64,000 bases of DNA from Enterocloster bolteae (GTDB lineage: Bacteria; Bacillota; Clostridia; Lachnospirales; Lachnospiraceae), in contig JAETNT010000009.1 in assembly GCA_021772025.1 (NCBI GenBank), forward strand, positions 23,568-87,567, in the 5' to 3' direction. Position numbers and translations under genes: made by a program. This document shows positions 26,554-34,635 of the stretch, in pieces. Position 1 is the first letter of the stretch; each line of letters starts with the position of its first letter. A model generated the notes under the pieces. The model was not told where the DNA came from, searched no databases, and saw only the letters and a list, made by a program, of their open reading frames with translations.

Positions 26554-28782
26554 TTAATTGATCACTGTAACGCTGCTGCCGCCGGGGCCATCCGTGTTTC
26601 CCGCCGTCAGCTCAGCAGATCCGGAACCTCCCGGGCCCTGGAGATTTCCATTTGAAACTCCCGGGCCTCCCGGCAAGGCGCTGCTCTGCGACGTACCGGG
26701 GCCTGAATCTGAGGTCTGCTGACTCCCTCCGCCGTTTAAGCCGGCATCCGGCATAGGCCCGCTTCCTGACCGAACTATGCGGATGATATATTCCTGCACA
26801 TTGCCATTCTGCGCCTGAACTTTTATTCTGGCTTCTGTAGTTCCTCCGCTTAAGGGTATATTTCCGGTTCCGCTTACCGAAGCGCTGCCGGAAATAGCAG
26901 ATGCCTGGATATTCACGGTGCTGACAGAAGAATTGACAATCACATCGTAAGTCGTAATATCCTTTGAAAATACCGGCGTCATAGAAAATCCGCTGACTCC
27001 CAAGGAGGAAAGCTTATTGTTGGGACTCCCATCCCCGGCAGGCCTTGCACAGGCCTGTTCCGGCATATTGTTATAAACCGGAATCTTAAATTCCAGAGCA
27101 GTCTGCTTTACTGCGTCCGTGTACGCCTCCGCCATTTTCGCTCCTTCAGAGGCCGCCCCCTGTACATTGGTCATATATTGATGCTTGTACATGTTGCTTC
27201 CCTGTACATTAAACTTTTTCAAGTAAAAAGTGTCCTGGCCGGCTTTTACATAGTTATCACCGTAATTTACCGATCCGCCGATAATGGATTTCTCTACGGA
27301 ATTCCAGGGGCGATTGTAAGAACCGGATTGAGCGGCATAGGAAAGTCCCTTAGCCACCTTACTCATGGAACTGGTCTCGTAGGCCTCCACGTTAAAGAAA
27401 TTGTAAATCCCCTCATAACCGGACACACGGCCGGAAATCATCGGGCTGGTTCCTGCATTTCCCTGCTCCTGAATAATCATGGCAGCCAATACATAGGGGT
27501 TTACCCCTGACTGAACGCCCGCATCCATAATGATATCCACATAAGAGCGGGAGCCGGAAGACGGTGTGCTGCCGGAAGAGGAGTCTTCCAGCCCCTGGCT
27601 TCCTCCATTACTCGTTTCTCCGCTTCCCGGTCCTTCCAGGGCAATCCCCGGTCCAATTTCACCCAGAAGAAACGTCCGGTTTGGAGAAACAGATGCCTGC
27701 GGTCCAACCAGGGAAACATCCGGATTACTATTTCCCCCGCCCCCCGGAGCTTCAAAGCTGACATCCGGATTCTGTCCGGAGCCTCCGCCTTTAGATGTCT
27801 CCGGAGCCACGGTAACATTTCCTCCTCCCGGGCCTTTTTCACTGGTTTGGCCGGAATTTCCGGCGGAGCTTCCGGAAGACAGAGAAGTCCCCGGGCCAAA
27901 TTCCTGAGATCCGTTGCTGCCGGATCCTCCCGGGGTTACGGCTCCTCCTGTACTTCCTCCCGCAGAAACCGTTCCGCTGGCCGTACTCTCTAAAAAGGTT
28001 CCCTTTACCATACTCTCCAGGCCGGCTGCGGTATGGGCGCTGGCATTATAACTCTGCAGCAAAAATTGGAAAATATACTTTTCATTTAAAAAATTTCTGG
28101 GATCCATATAATACCGGATAATATCCGGGGAAGCCTGAACCCAGGATGCGCCGTCAAAGCCGTTCCAGGTGCTGGTATCCCAGTTATAAGCCCCGGCTTC
28201 CGTAGATTTCCAGGAAGATATGCTGCTGCTCGCCACCAGATTCCGGGTGATAACACTCTCATTTTCAATTGCAGAGTTCCAGTCTATCCCGGTATGCTGA
28301 GCTATGAATACCCAATTGGGATACTGGGCATGAAGCTCTCTAAGCCCCTGCCGATAAGATTCAGGAAAACCCTGAGCATTTAAATATGCCTCAAAATCTG
28401 AATCCGCTGTATATGTAACCGGAAATTTTATATACTGACTGGATGCATAGCCGGTTTGTGCGGCGCCGCCGCTTCCTACAAACCGCACCTGATACCACAA
28501 AATGCCGTCGCTTGCTGTCTTTTCTCCGATAACCGTTACCGCAGTTCCATAAGGAAGCCTGGCTACCGCACTGTATCCGGTTCCTGCATTGCTTCGTATG
28601 TTCAGGGAAGTAGCCTTGACGGTGGCGCTTCGCTCCGTATAAGCATATACTTCCGCCGCCGGATTCAGAGAGATACCCGGTAAAAAGGCCGATTGAAGCG
28701 GCTGAAAAGCCAGCAAAAGCCCCAGCGCCAGCGCCAGCCCCCTTTTTATGGCGGTTCCCCTTTTCTTTCTGTTTGTTTTCAT
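26554..28782 (-). CDS. Secreted cell-wall glucosaminidase with SH3 and cadherin-like domains
   Basis: A 742-residue exported protein. A signal peptide (about residues 1-47) precedes a bacterial SH3 domain (about 50-117; TSLNIRSNAGTGYSAVARLP). The glucosaminidase-type region is in two parts: residues about 130-270 (with GLRELHAQYPNWVF and YYMDPRNFL) and 416-560 (with NPYVLAAMIIQEQG, in which the Glu is a candidate catalytic acid, and GIYNFFNVEAYE). A Gly/Ser/Pro-rich linker of about 140 residues separates them. A cadherin-like domain follows (590-670) and a Gly-rich tail ends the protein. It should cleave beta-N-acetylglucosaminyl bonds of peptidoglycan. AGGAG precedes the ATG. It forms an operon with the downstream cohesin-like protein. 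Confidence 0.85.
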   Translation of the reverse strand: MKTNRKKRGTAIKRGLALALGLLLAFQPLQSAFLPGISLNPAAEVYAYTERSATVKATSLNIRSNAGTGYSAVARLPYGTAVTVIGEKTASDGILWYQVRFVGSGGAAQTGYASSQYIKFPVTYTADSDFEAYLNAQGFPESYRQGLRELHAQYPNWVFIAQHTGIDWNSAIENESVITRNLVASSSISSWKSTEAGAYNWDTSTWNGFDGASWVQASPDIIRYYMDPRNFLNEKYIFQFLLQSYNASAHTAAGLESMVKGTFLESTASGTVSAGGSTGGAVTPGGSGSNGSQEFGPGTSLSSGSSAGNSGQTSEKGPGGGNVTVAPETSKGGGSGQNPDVSFEAPGGGGNSNPDVSLVGPQASVSPNRTFLLGEIGPGIALEGPGSGETSNGGSQGLEDSSSGSTPSSGSRSYVDIIMDAGVQSGVNPYVLAAMIIQEQGNAGTSPMISGRVSGYEGIYNFFNVEAYETSSMSKVAKGLSYAAQSGSYNRPWNSVEKSIIGGSVNYGDNYVKAGQDTFYLKKFNVQGSNMYKHQYMTNVQGAASEGAKMAEAYTDAVKQTALEFKIPVYNNMPEQACARPAGDGSPNNKLSSLGVSGFSMTPVFSKDITTYDVIVNSSVSTVNIQASAISGSASVSGTGNIPLSGGTTEARIKVQAQNGNVQEYIIRIVRSGSGPMPDAGLNGGGSQQTSDSGPGTSQSSALPGGPGVSNGNLQGPGGSGSAELTAGNTDGPGGSSVTVIN

Positions 28783-28888
28783 GTTTATCTCCTATGCTGC
28801 GGCAGAAAAATCCTTATTCAAGCCTGCCGCTAAACTGATATATACGAATATATGACAAAAAATTGCAGGAAAACTGTGCAACAAGCTT

Positions 28889-28918
28889 ATTATAATGAAA
28901 AAGGGCTTCCTGTGTCAA
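28889..28918 (-). promoter_or_regulatory. Sigma-A promoter of the glucosaminidase operon
   Basis: Minus strand: TTGACA (28913-28918) and TATAAT (28889-28894), both full consensus, with an 18-base spacer, about 105 bases before the start codon. The rest of the 28783-29152 gap holds the inverted repeats listed separately and no gene. Confidence 0.8.
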
Positions 28919-29011
28919 CCAGTTCGGGAAAAAGTTCACACAATTTACGTATTTTGTAATGAAGTTGTAAGGAAAGGGGAAAAGAAAAATTGAGAATTCC
29001 AGACATACTTT

Positions 29012-29082
29012 AAGGGGATGGCGCAAAGTGAAACCATCGGCTAGCAGAAAGCCGCTTTATTTCACTTTTGCCGCATCCCCTT
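29012..29082. repeat. 71-base imperfect palindrome with inner hairpin
   Basis: AAGGGGATG...CAAAGTGAAA at the left pairs with TTTCACTTTTG...CATCCCCTT at the right with two mismatches and a bulge; inside it CGGCT pairs with AGCCG. It lies in the gap between the oad operon end and the glucosaminidase promoter. It lacks a T tract, so it looks more like a REP-type or processing element than a plain terminator. Confidence 0.6.
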
Positions 29083-29108
29083 ACAGATGACTTTATTTTA
29101 TTCCTGCA

Positions 29109-29138
29109 GACAGCCGCCAAGCGGACATGCCGGCTGTC
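29109..29138 (-). terminator. Possible terminator of the decarboxylase operon
   Basis: GACAGCCG (29109-29116) pairs with CGGCTGTC (29131-29138), 15 bases beyond the oadA-type stop. There is no clear T run, so it may only be an RNA-end hairpin. Confidence 0.45.
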
Positions 29139-29152
29139 CATTTAACTAAAAC

Positions 29153-30565
29153 TTAAACAGGATAGGCCTTATTTACCTTATCCGCCACAGCCGGATCCAC
29201 CTTGGTCTGCTGCGCCTCTCTATACTGGAAGAACTCCTTGGCTACTGCCGGGAACAGGGCGTAGGACAACACATCCTCGTCCTGCTGCTTCCACTGAGCG
29301 CACTCTTTCTCAAACTGGGGAAGCTGAGGAGCGATTAAGTCTGCAGGCCTGCAGGTAATGGGAGTCTCATCGCCGATGATCTTTTTCTGAACTTCAGCGT
29401 TAAAAGGCTTTACCGTCTGGCCAAACTCACCCAGCATAATCTTTTTAGACTCTTTGGGCACCATTTTGTAACGCTCTCCCGCAAGTACATTCATAACTGC
29501 CTGAGTACCTACGATCTGGGAAGACGGGGTAACCAGCGGCGGCTCGCCGAAGTCTTTTCTTACTCTGGGGATTTCCTCCAGAACCTCCTGGTACTTGTCC
29601 TCCTTGCCGGCATCCTTCAGCTGGCTTACCAAGTTGGAAAGCATACCGCCGGGCACCTGATACTGTAAAGTCTTGATATTTACGCCGAGAACCTTGGGAT
29701 TTAACAAGCCGCTCTTTAAAGCAGCTTCCCGGATAGGTGCAAAGTGAGCGGCAATTTCTGCCAGTAAGCTTAAATCGTACCCGGTATCATAGGGAGTTCC
29801 CCGGAAGGTCTCCGCCATAACCTCGGTAGCCGGCTGGCTGGTTCCCAAGGCTAAAGGAGACATTGCACAGTCAATAATATCGCAGCCTGCTTCAACAGCC
29901 TTCATGTAGGTCATGGAAGCAACGCCGGAAGTATAATGGGTATGCAGGTCGATGGGAAGACTGGTGCCCTCCTTTAATGCGTGTACCAATTCGTCTGCCT
30001 TATAAGGGGTAAGAAGTCCCGCCATATCCTTAATACATAAGGAGTCGGCACCCATATCCTCGATCCTCTTTGCAATATCCTTCCAGTAATCCAGAGTATA
30101 GGCATCGCCTAATGTATAGCAAAGAGCAATTTGGGCGTGGCCCTTTTCCTTATTGGTTGCCTTTACTGCGGTTTCCAGATTGCGGATATCGTTTAAGCAG
30201 TCAAAAATACGGATGATATCGATACCGTTTGCAATAGACTTCTGCACAAAATACTCTACCACATCATCTGCATAATGGTTATACCCCAGAATGTTCTGAC
30301 CCCGGAACAGCATCTGCAGCTTGGTGTTTTTAAAGCCGTCTCTCAGCTTTCTAAGTCTGTCCCACGGATCTTCCTTTAAGAATCGGAGACAGGAATCAAA
30401 GGTAGCTCCGCCCCAGCACTCAACTGCATGGTATCCTACCTTATCCATCTTTTCGATAATAGGCAGCATCTGCTCTGTTGTCATACGTGTCGCAAGCAAA
30501 GACTGGTGGGCATCCCGAAGGACCGTCTCCACAATCTTTACCGGCCTTTTATTTACCTCTGCCAT
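29153..30565 (-). CDS. oadA: Oxaloacetate decarboxylase alpha-type carboxyltransferase (5S-like)
   Basis: A 470-residue protein of the HMGL-like carboxyltransferase family. VETVLRDAHQSLLATRM near the N-terminus, ECWGGATFDSCLRFL, the metal-site segment LHTHYTSGVASMTYMKA and the motif CIKDMAGLL are characteristic of OadA, pyruvate carboxylase and transcarboxylase 5S. The usual C-terminal biotin domain is absent; the carrier is a separate gene in the operon. It moves CO2 between oxaloacetate/pyruvate and biotin. Two ATGs are possible; 30565 has AAGGAGG eight bases upstream, while 30571 is too close. It is the last gene of the five-gene operon. Confidence 0.92.
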   Translation of the reverse strand: MAEVNKRPVKIVETVLRDAHQSLLATRMTTEQMLPIIEKMDKVGYHAVECWGGATFDSCLRFLKEDPWDRLRKLRDGFKNTKLQMLFRGQNILGYNHYADDVVEYFVQKSIANGIDIIRIFDCLNDIRNLETAVKATNKEKGHAQIALCYTLGDAYTLDYWKDIAKRIEDMGADSLCIKDMAGLLTPYKADELVHALKEGTSLPIDLHTHYTSGVASMTYMKAVEAGCDIIDCAMSPLALGTSQPATEVMAETFRGTPYDTGYDLSLLAEIAAHFAPIREAALKSGLLNPKVLGVNIKTLQYQVPGGMLSNLVSQLKDAGKEDKYQEVLEEIPRVRKDFGEPPLVTPSSQIVGTQAVMNVLAGERYKMVPKESKKIMLGEFGQTVKPFNAEVQKKIIGDETPITCRPADLIAPQLPQFEKECAQWKQQDEDVLSYALFPAVAKEFFQYREAQQTKVDPAVADKVNKAYPV

Positions 30566-30583
30566 TTTCATTTCCTCCTTGAA

Positions 30584-31735
30584 TTATTTAACCCCGAAAA
30601 TTGCCATAAACGTACCGGCAGCTACTGCCGTGCCGATAACGCCTGCTACGTTGGGTCCCATGGCGTGCATCAGCAGGAAGTTTGTGGGATCCGCCTCAGC
30701 GCCTACCTTCTGGGATACCCGTGCTGCCATGGGAACTGCAGATACGCCTGCAGAACCGATAAGCGGATTCACCTTGCCTCCGGTTGCCTTGCACATAATT
30801 TTACCAAAAACAATACCCATTGCGGTACCTAAGGCAAATGCAACTAAGCCCAATATTACGATCTTAATAGTGGTAACCTTTAAAAACGCCTCCGCGCTGG
30901 TGGTAGCGCCTACGGAAGTACCTAAAACGATAACCACGATATACATGAGAGCGTTGGAAGCAGTTTCCGCCAGCTGGCCCACTACGCCGGACTCTCTAAA
31001 CAGGTTTCCTAACATCAGCATGCCCACTAAAGGAGCTGTGGTAGGAAGAATCATGCAGACTACTACGGTTACGATAATGGGGAACAGGATCTTCTCCAGC
31101 TTGGAAACCGGACGAAGCTGCTCCATCTTGATCTTTCGCTCTTCTTCAGTAGTTAAAAGCTTCATAATAGGCGGCTGGATAATGGGAACCAGCGCCATAT
31201 AGGAGTAAGCGGCAACTGCAATGGGACCTAAATACTCCGTCTGTCCCAGCTTGCCGGCCAGGAAGATGGATGTAGGGCCGTCTGCTCCGCCGATAATGGA
31301 GATGGCAGCGGCTGCCTTGTCGTTAAAGCCCATAAAAATTGCCATAAAGTATGCGCCGTAAATACCGAACTGTGCGGCAGCGCCAAGCAAAAAGCTTTTG
31401 GGGTTGGCAATCAGGGGACCGAAATCGGTCATAGCGCCTACACCCATAAAAATCAGAGACGGCAGGATGCTCCACTCATCTAACAGATAGAAGTAATGAA
31501 GAAGGCCTCCGATCCCGTTTGAAGAATCTTCAATCGTCAGCATGATGTCCGGATAAATGTTAACCAGAAGCATACCAAAGGAAATCGGTACTAAAAGGAG
31601 GGGCTCAAATCCTTTCTTAATGGCTAAGTAAAGGAAAATAAAGGCTACGCCAATCATGACGAAGTTGCCCCAGGTCAGGTTCACAAATGCGGTCTGCTGA
31701 AGAAGATTACCCAAGGTTGTTGTAATGTAATCCAT
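30584..31735 (-). CDS. oadB: Na+-translocating decarboxylase beta subunit
   Basis: A 383-residue integral membrane protein with about ten helices. It carries the highly conserved re-entrant motif IIGGADGPTSIFLAGKL, whose Asp takes part in Na+ transport and carboxybiotin decarboxylation, and a GSAGVSAVPMAARVSQ segment near the end. Members of this family (OadB, GcdB, MmdB) pump about two Na+ outward per CO2 released from carboxybiotin. It lies between the biotin carrier gene and oadA. Which acyl substrate feeds it depends on the two carboxyltransferases in this operon. Confidence 0.94.
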   Translation of the reverse strand: MDYITTTLGNLLQQTAFVNLTWGNFVMIGVAFIFLYLAIKKGFEPLLLVPISFGMLLVNIYPDIMLTIEDSSNGIGGLLHYFYLLDEWSILPSLIFMGVGAMTDFGPLIANPKSFLLGAAAQFGIYGAYFMAIFMGFNDKAAAAISIIGGADGPTSIFLAGKLGQTEYLGPIAVAAYSYMALVPIIQPPIMKLLTTEEERKIKMEQLRPVSKLEKILFPIIVTVVVCMILPTTAPLVGMLMLGNLFRESGVVGQLAETASNALMYIVVIVLGTSVGATTSAEAFLKVTTIKIVILGLVAFALGTAMGIVFGKIMCKATGGKVNPLIGSAGVSAVPMAARVSQKVGAEADPTNFLLMHAMGPNVAGVIGTAVAAGTFMAIFGVK

Positions 31736-31774
31736 GTTAATCCCTCCATGTAGGATGCAACGTTACTGCACCAA

Positions 31775-32143
31775 TTAATTTAAGGTAGCAATGGTAGCTC
31801 CGGTTTCTACGGTCTCGCCGGCTGCTACATTAACACTTGCTATAGTGCCATCCTGAGGAGCTACAATGTCGTTTTCCATCTTCATGGCTTCCAGAACTGC
31901 CAGAACGTCGCCTTTCTTAACAGCCTGTCCAACTGATGCCTTTACGGCCAAAATCTTGCCGCGCATTGGAGCGCTTACGGTTACGCTGCCTGCTGCCCCT
32001 GCTGCTGCCTTAGGCGCTGCTTTGGGTGCTGCCGGAGCCGCTTTAGGAGCCGCTTTGGGCGCCGCTGCCGGTACTGCACCGGTTCCTTCTTCTACGGTAA
32101 CTTCATAAACATTGCCATTTACAGTAATTGTATAATTTTTCAT
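31775..32143 (-). CDS. Biotin carrier protein of the decarboxylase/transcarboxylase
   Basis: A 122-residue protein. The start at 32143 follows AGGAGG. The N-terminus MKNYTITVNGNVYEVTVEE is typical of 1.3S or GcdC-type carriers. An Ala-Pro-Lys repeat linker of about 25 residues gives flexibility. The biotinyl domain has EAMKMEN, in which the central Lys is biotinylated by BirA. It shuttles CO2 between the carboxyltransferases and the OadB pump. The longer reading upstream overlaps the oadG-type gene and is rejected. Confidence 0.93.
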   Translation of the reverse strand: MKNYTITVNGNVYEVTVEEGTGAVPAAAPKAAPKAAPAAPKAAPKAAAGAAGSVTVSAPMRGKILAVKASVGQAVKKGDVLAVLEAMKMENDIVAPQDGTIASVNVAAGETVETGATIATLN

Positions 32144-32162
32144 GATAGAAATCCTCCTATAT

Positions 32163-32924
32163 TTATGCTCTTTTCCATTTAGAAGCCGGCGCACGCTTAA
32201 TAGAGCGGACTACCAGGCCGTCAGCAGGCGTATTTTCAGAAGCAGCAATAGCTGCGGTAATAACGGCTACTAATTCTAAATCGTCTGTCAGTTCTTCCTC
32301 TTCCACTGCAGGCGCCGCCGGAATGGCAGCCGCCGGAGCAGGCGCCGGGGCGCTTTCTGCTTTCTGCTTTTCCTCCCACTCATGAATATACCGGAAGAGG
32401 CCAATAAGAAAGCTGATAAATATCAGCACCACAAAAACCGTACCCATCCCCATAAGGGTGTTTAAACCGGCCTTCGTTAATCTCTCGCCTGTGGAATAAG
32501 CCGGATTAAAGGATATGGCGGTATACCTGGTCTTATCTTCATCAATGGCAATATAACTGTCCATCTTTCTCTTTTCGAAGGTTGCCTGTACGTTGGCTCC
32601 GAATCCGTCCTCGGCTAAAACCGCCTCGACAGAATCAATGGAAACCAGGGCGCCCAAGTCCTCCTTAATGCCTATCCAGGAAGTAATACCGGCTGCCAAT
32701 ACGGTATCTTTGCTCTTTTCCGCCGCCTCTAAGGTAGTCTCAAGATCCTCCTGGGTCATCATGTCAAAGGTACGCAAAGTGCTTTCCGCCATCTGGGCCA
32801 CATAAGTTTTATCCTGCTCGCTTATGATTTCCTCTTCTGCCTGAGAACCTGTACAGGCGGTAAGAGCAAACATGGCCATGGTCAGGCAAAGCACTGCAAA
32901 TGCCCGTCTCATATATTGTTTCAT
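32163..32924 (-). CDS. OadG-type gamma subunit with lipoprotein-like N-terminus
   Basis: A 253-residue protein. The first 25 residues look like a signal sequence ending in FALTAC, a lipobox, so the 130-residue domain after it is probably outside the membrane. A membrane helix lies near residues 157-178 (GMGTVFVVLIFISFLIGLF). An Ala/Pro-rich linker and the C-terminal OadG segment ELVAVITAAIAASE...RSIKRAPASKWKRA follow. Classical OadG is only the membrane helix plus the tail and helps assemble alpha and beta subunits. The added lipoprotein domain is a clostridial variant whose role is unknown. Confidence 0.82.
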   Translation of the reverse strand: MKQYMRRAFAVLCLTMAMFALTACTGSQAEEEIISEQDKTYVAQMAESTLRTFDMMTQEDLETTLEAAEKSKDTVLAAGITSWIGIKEDLGALVSIDSVEAVLAEDGFGANVQATFEKRKMDSYIAIDEDKTRYTAISFNPAYSTGERLTKAGLNTLMGMGTVFVVLIFISFLIGLFRYIHEWEEKQKAESAPAPAPAAAIPAAPAVEEEELTDDLELVAVITAAIAASENTPADGLVVRSIKRAPASKWKRA

Positions 32925-32942
32925 ATATCTGTCACCTCATTA

Positions 32943-34397
32943 TTAAACCGTGCCATGCTTTTTACCCGGACGGTCCTCTCTCTTTGTGAACAACATCTCA
33001 AATGCCGCAATCACACGCTTTCTGGTATCGCCGGCCTCAATGATATCGTCAACATAGCCTCTCTTTGCTGCTGCCAGGGCGCTGGACTGGAGCTTTTGAT
33101 ACTCTGCCGCCTTCCCGGCAATCAGAGCCGCCCCGTTGTCGGAGGAAGCAATCTCGTCTGCATACATAATTTTTGCCGCTGCAGATGCATCCATCATACC
33201 GATGGAAGCGTCCGGCCATGCATAAACCATGTCTGCTCCGATGGACTTACTGTTCATGGTCAGGTATGCGCTGCCATACGCCTGTCCCGCAATAACGGTT
33301 ACCTTGGGAACAGTAGCGTTTGCAAATGCGTAGGTTAAACGGCCGGCCGCCTTTGCAATCTTTCTCTCGGAATGTTTGTCTGCCTTGTAACCGGTGGTGT
33401 TGACCATAACCAGTACCGGAATCTCAAAGGCATCGCAGAAAGCAACAAAATCCGCCGCCTTGTCGCAGCCTTTTGCAGTAAGCTTAGCTTCGTACTCTCC
33501 GGTCTTTTCCCCCTCAGTGTTGTAGCTCTCGGTGCGGTTTGCCACGCAGCCTACCGTAACGCCGTTTAAACGGATAAACCCGGTGACCATCTCAGACGCA
33601 TATGCTTTCTTTATTTCCATAAAGAAGTGGTCATCAGAGATAAAGGACAGGGCCATGGCGGTATCGCCTACGCAGTTTTCCAGATCCGGGCATACCCGGT
33701 TTAGATCGTCTGTACACTCGTCATAGGACATATCATCCTCATTGTTAGCCGGAAGGATGGCAACCAAAGTGCGGATTTCTCTTAAAATGGAGTCCTCATC
33801 GCCGGTAAAATCAATAAGGCCGGTATCTTCGCTCTGGAACTTAGCAGCCGCAGTATCGCATTTTGCCGCATCGTTGCCGTCTAATGCATTGGGGGAGTTT
33901 ACAAATACCTTTGCCCCCTTTTCCTCCATAAAGGTAAAGTCAGCCATTCCCAAGGATACGGCCATGCCGCCTCCGCAGGTGCCGAATACCGCCTGAATCT
34001 GGGGGATCACACCAGAAGCCATAGTCTGGCTCAAATAAAGCCTGCCAAATGCATCTAACGCATCCGTTGCCTCCTGAAGGCGTAAACCTGCACAGTCGAT
34101 AAGGCCCACAACAGGCGCTCCCATCTTCATTGCAAAGGCATAGATATTCGAAATCTTCCTGGCATGCATTTCACCCATGGAGCCGCCCATAACGGAAGCG
34201 TCCTGGCTGTACACATACACAAGATTGCCGTCGATAGTACCGTAGCCGGTAACTACGCCGTCGGCGGGTGTTTCCTTGGCAGTCATGTTGAAATCCGTAT
34301 TTCTGGCAGTTACATATGCGCCGATTTCAACAAAACTGTTTTCATCAAGTAAGCGGGTGATTCTGTTACTTGCTGAAGTTTGTGCTGAATTACTCAT
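32943..34397 (-). CDS. Acyl-CoA carboxyltransferase (MmdA / 12S-like)
   Basis: A 484-residue crotonase-fold protein. Two carboxyltransferase half domains are recognised by FGTCGGGMAVSLGMADFTFM in the first and VLVMVNTTGYKADKHSERKI with AGQAYGSAYLTMNSKSIGAD in the second; these are the oxyanion-hole glycine regions of the propionyl/methylmalonyl-CoA enzymes. The start at 34397 has GGAGG eight bases upstream; the ATG at 34412 merely forms part of that site. It is the first gene of the operon. The acyl substrate is not certain from sequence: methylmalonyl-CoA, glutaconyl-CoA or malonyl-CoA are possible. Confidence 0.88.
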   Translation of the reverse strand: MSNSAQTSASNRITRLLDENSFVEIGAYVTARNTDFNMTAKETPADGVVTGYGTIDGNLVYVYSQDASVMGGSMGEMHARKISNIYAFAMKMGAPVVGLIDCAGLRLQEATDALDAFGRLYLSQTMASGVIPQIQAVFGTCGGGMAVSLGMADFTFMEEKGAKVFVNSPNALDGNDAAKCDTAAAKFQSEDTGLIDFTGDEDSILREIRTLVAILPANNEDDMSYDECTDDLNRVCPDLENCVGDTAMALSFISDDHFFMEIKKAYASEMVTGFIRLNGVTVGCVANRTESYNTEGEKTGEYEAKLTAKGCDKAADFVAFCDAFEIPVLVMVNTTGYKADKHSERKIAKAAGRLTYAFANATVPKVTVIAGQAYGSAYLTMNSKSIGADMVYAWPDASIGMMDASAAAKIMYADEIASSDNGAALIAGKAAEYQKLQSSALAAAKRGYVDDIIEAGDTRKRVIAAFEMLFTKREDRPGKKHGTV

Positions 34398-34439
34398 TTT
34401 GCAGTCCTCCATTTTAAAAATATTTTCATGGATCTGTCA

Positions 34440-34457
34440 GTTTGTTATTTAACAAAC
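34440..34457. promoter_or_regulatory. 18-base palindrome in the leader of the decarboxylase operon
   Basis: GTTTGTTA and TAACAAAC are separated by TT, about 43 bases before the first start codon and downstream of the likely promoter. A repressor here could block elongation. The half-sites resemble those of the redox repressor Rex (TTGTTAA) but the spacing is four bases too short. Confidence 0.5.
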
Positions 34458-34492
34458 ACAAATCCACTAAACCAAAATCTCTGCCGATTTTA

Positions 34493-34521
34493 ATTTTATA
34501 TCGGATTTCCAAAAATATCAA
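34493..34521 (-). promoter_or_regulatory. Likely promoter of the decarboxylase operon
   Basis: Minus strand: TTGATA (34516-34521), 17 bases, TAAAAT (34493-34498). It is the best fit in the AT-rich 34413-34635 gap, which holds no gene. Confidence 0.5.
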
Positions 34522-34635
34522 GCTGTTTTCCCAAAAAATAAGCAGGATAACAGAAATCTTTACAAATTCTTTCTGCTATTCTGCTCATTTTATAACGTTC
34601 TCATGCTTTTCTCCCCCCGGATTTCTCACCGTATC

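Noticed and set aside
34440..34457. A Rex binding site
   Set aside because: The half-sites look alike, but the gap is two bases instead of the usual longer one, so I only report a palindrome.
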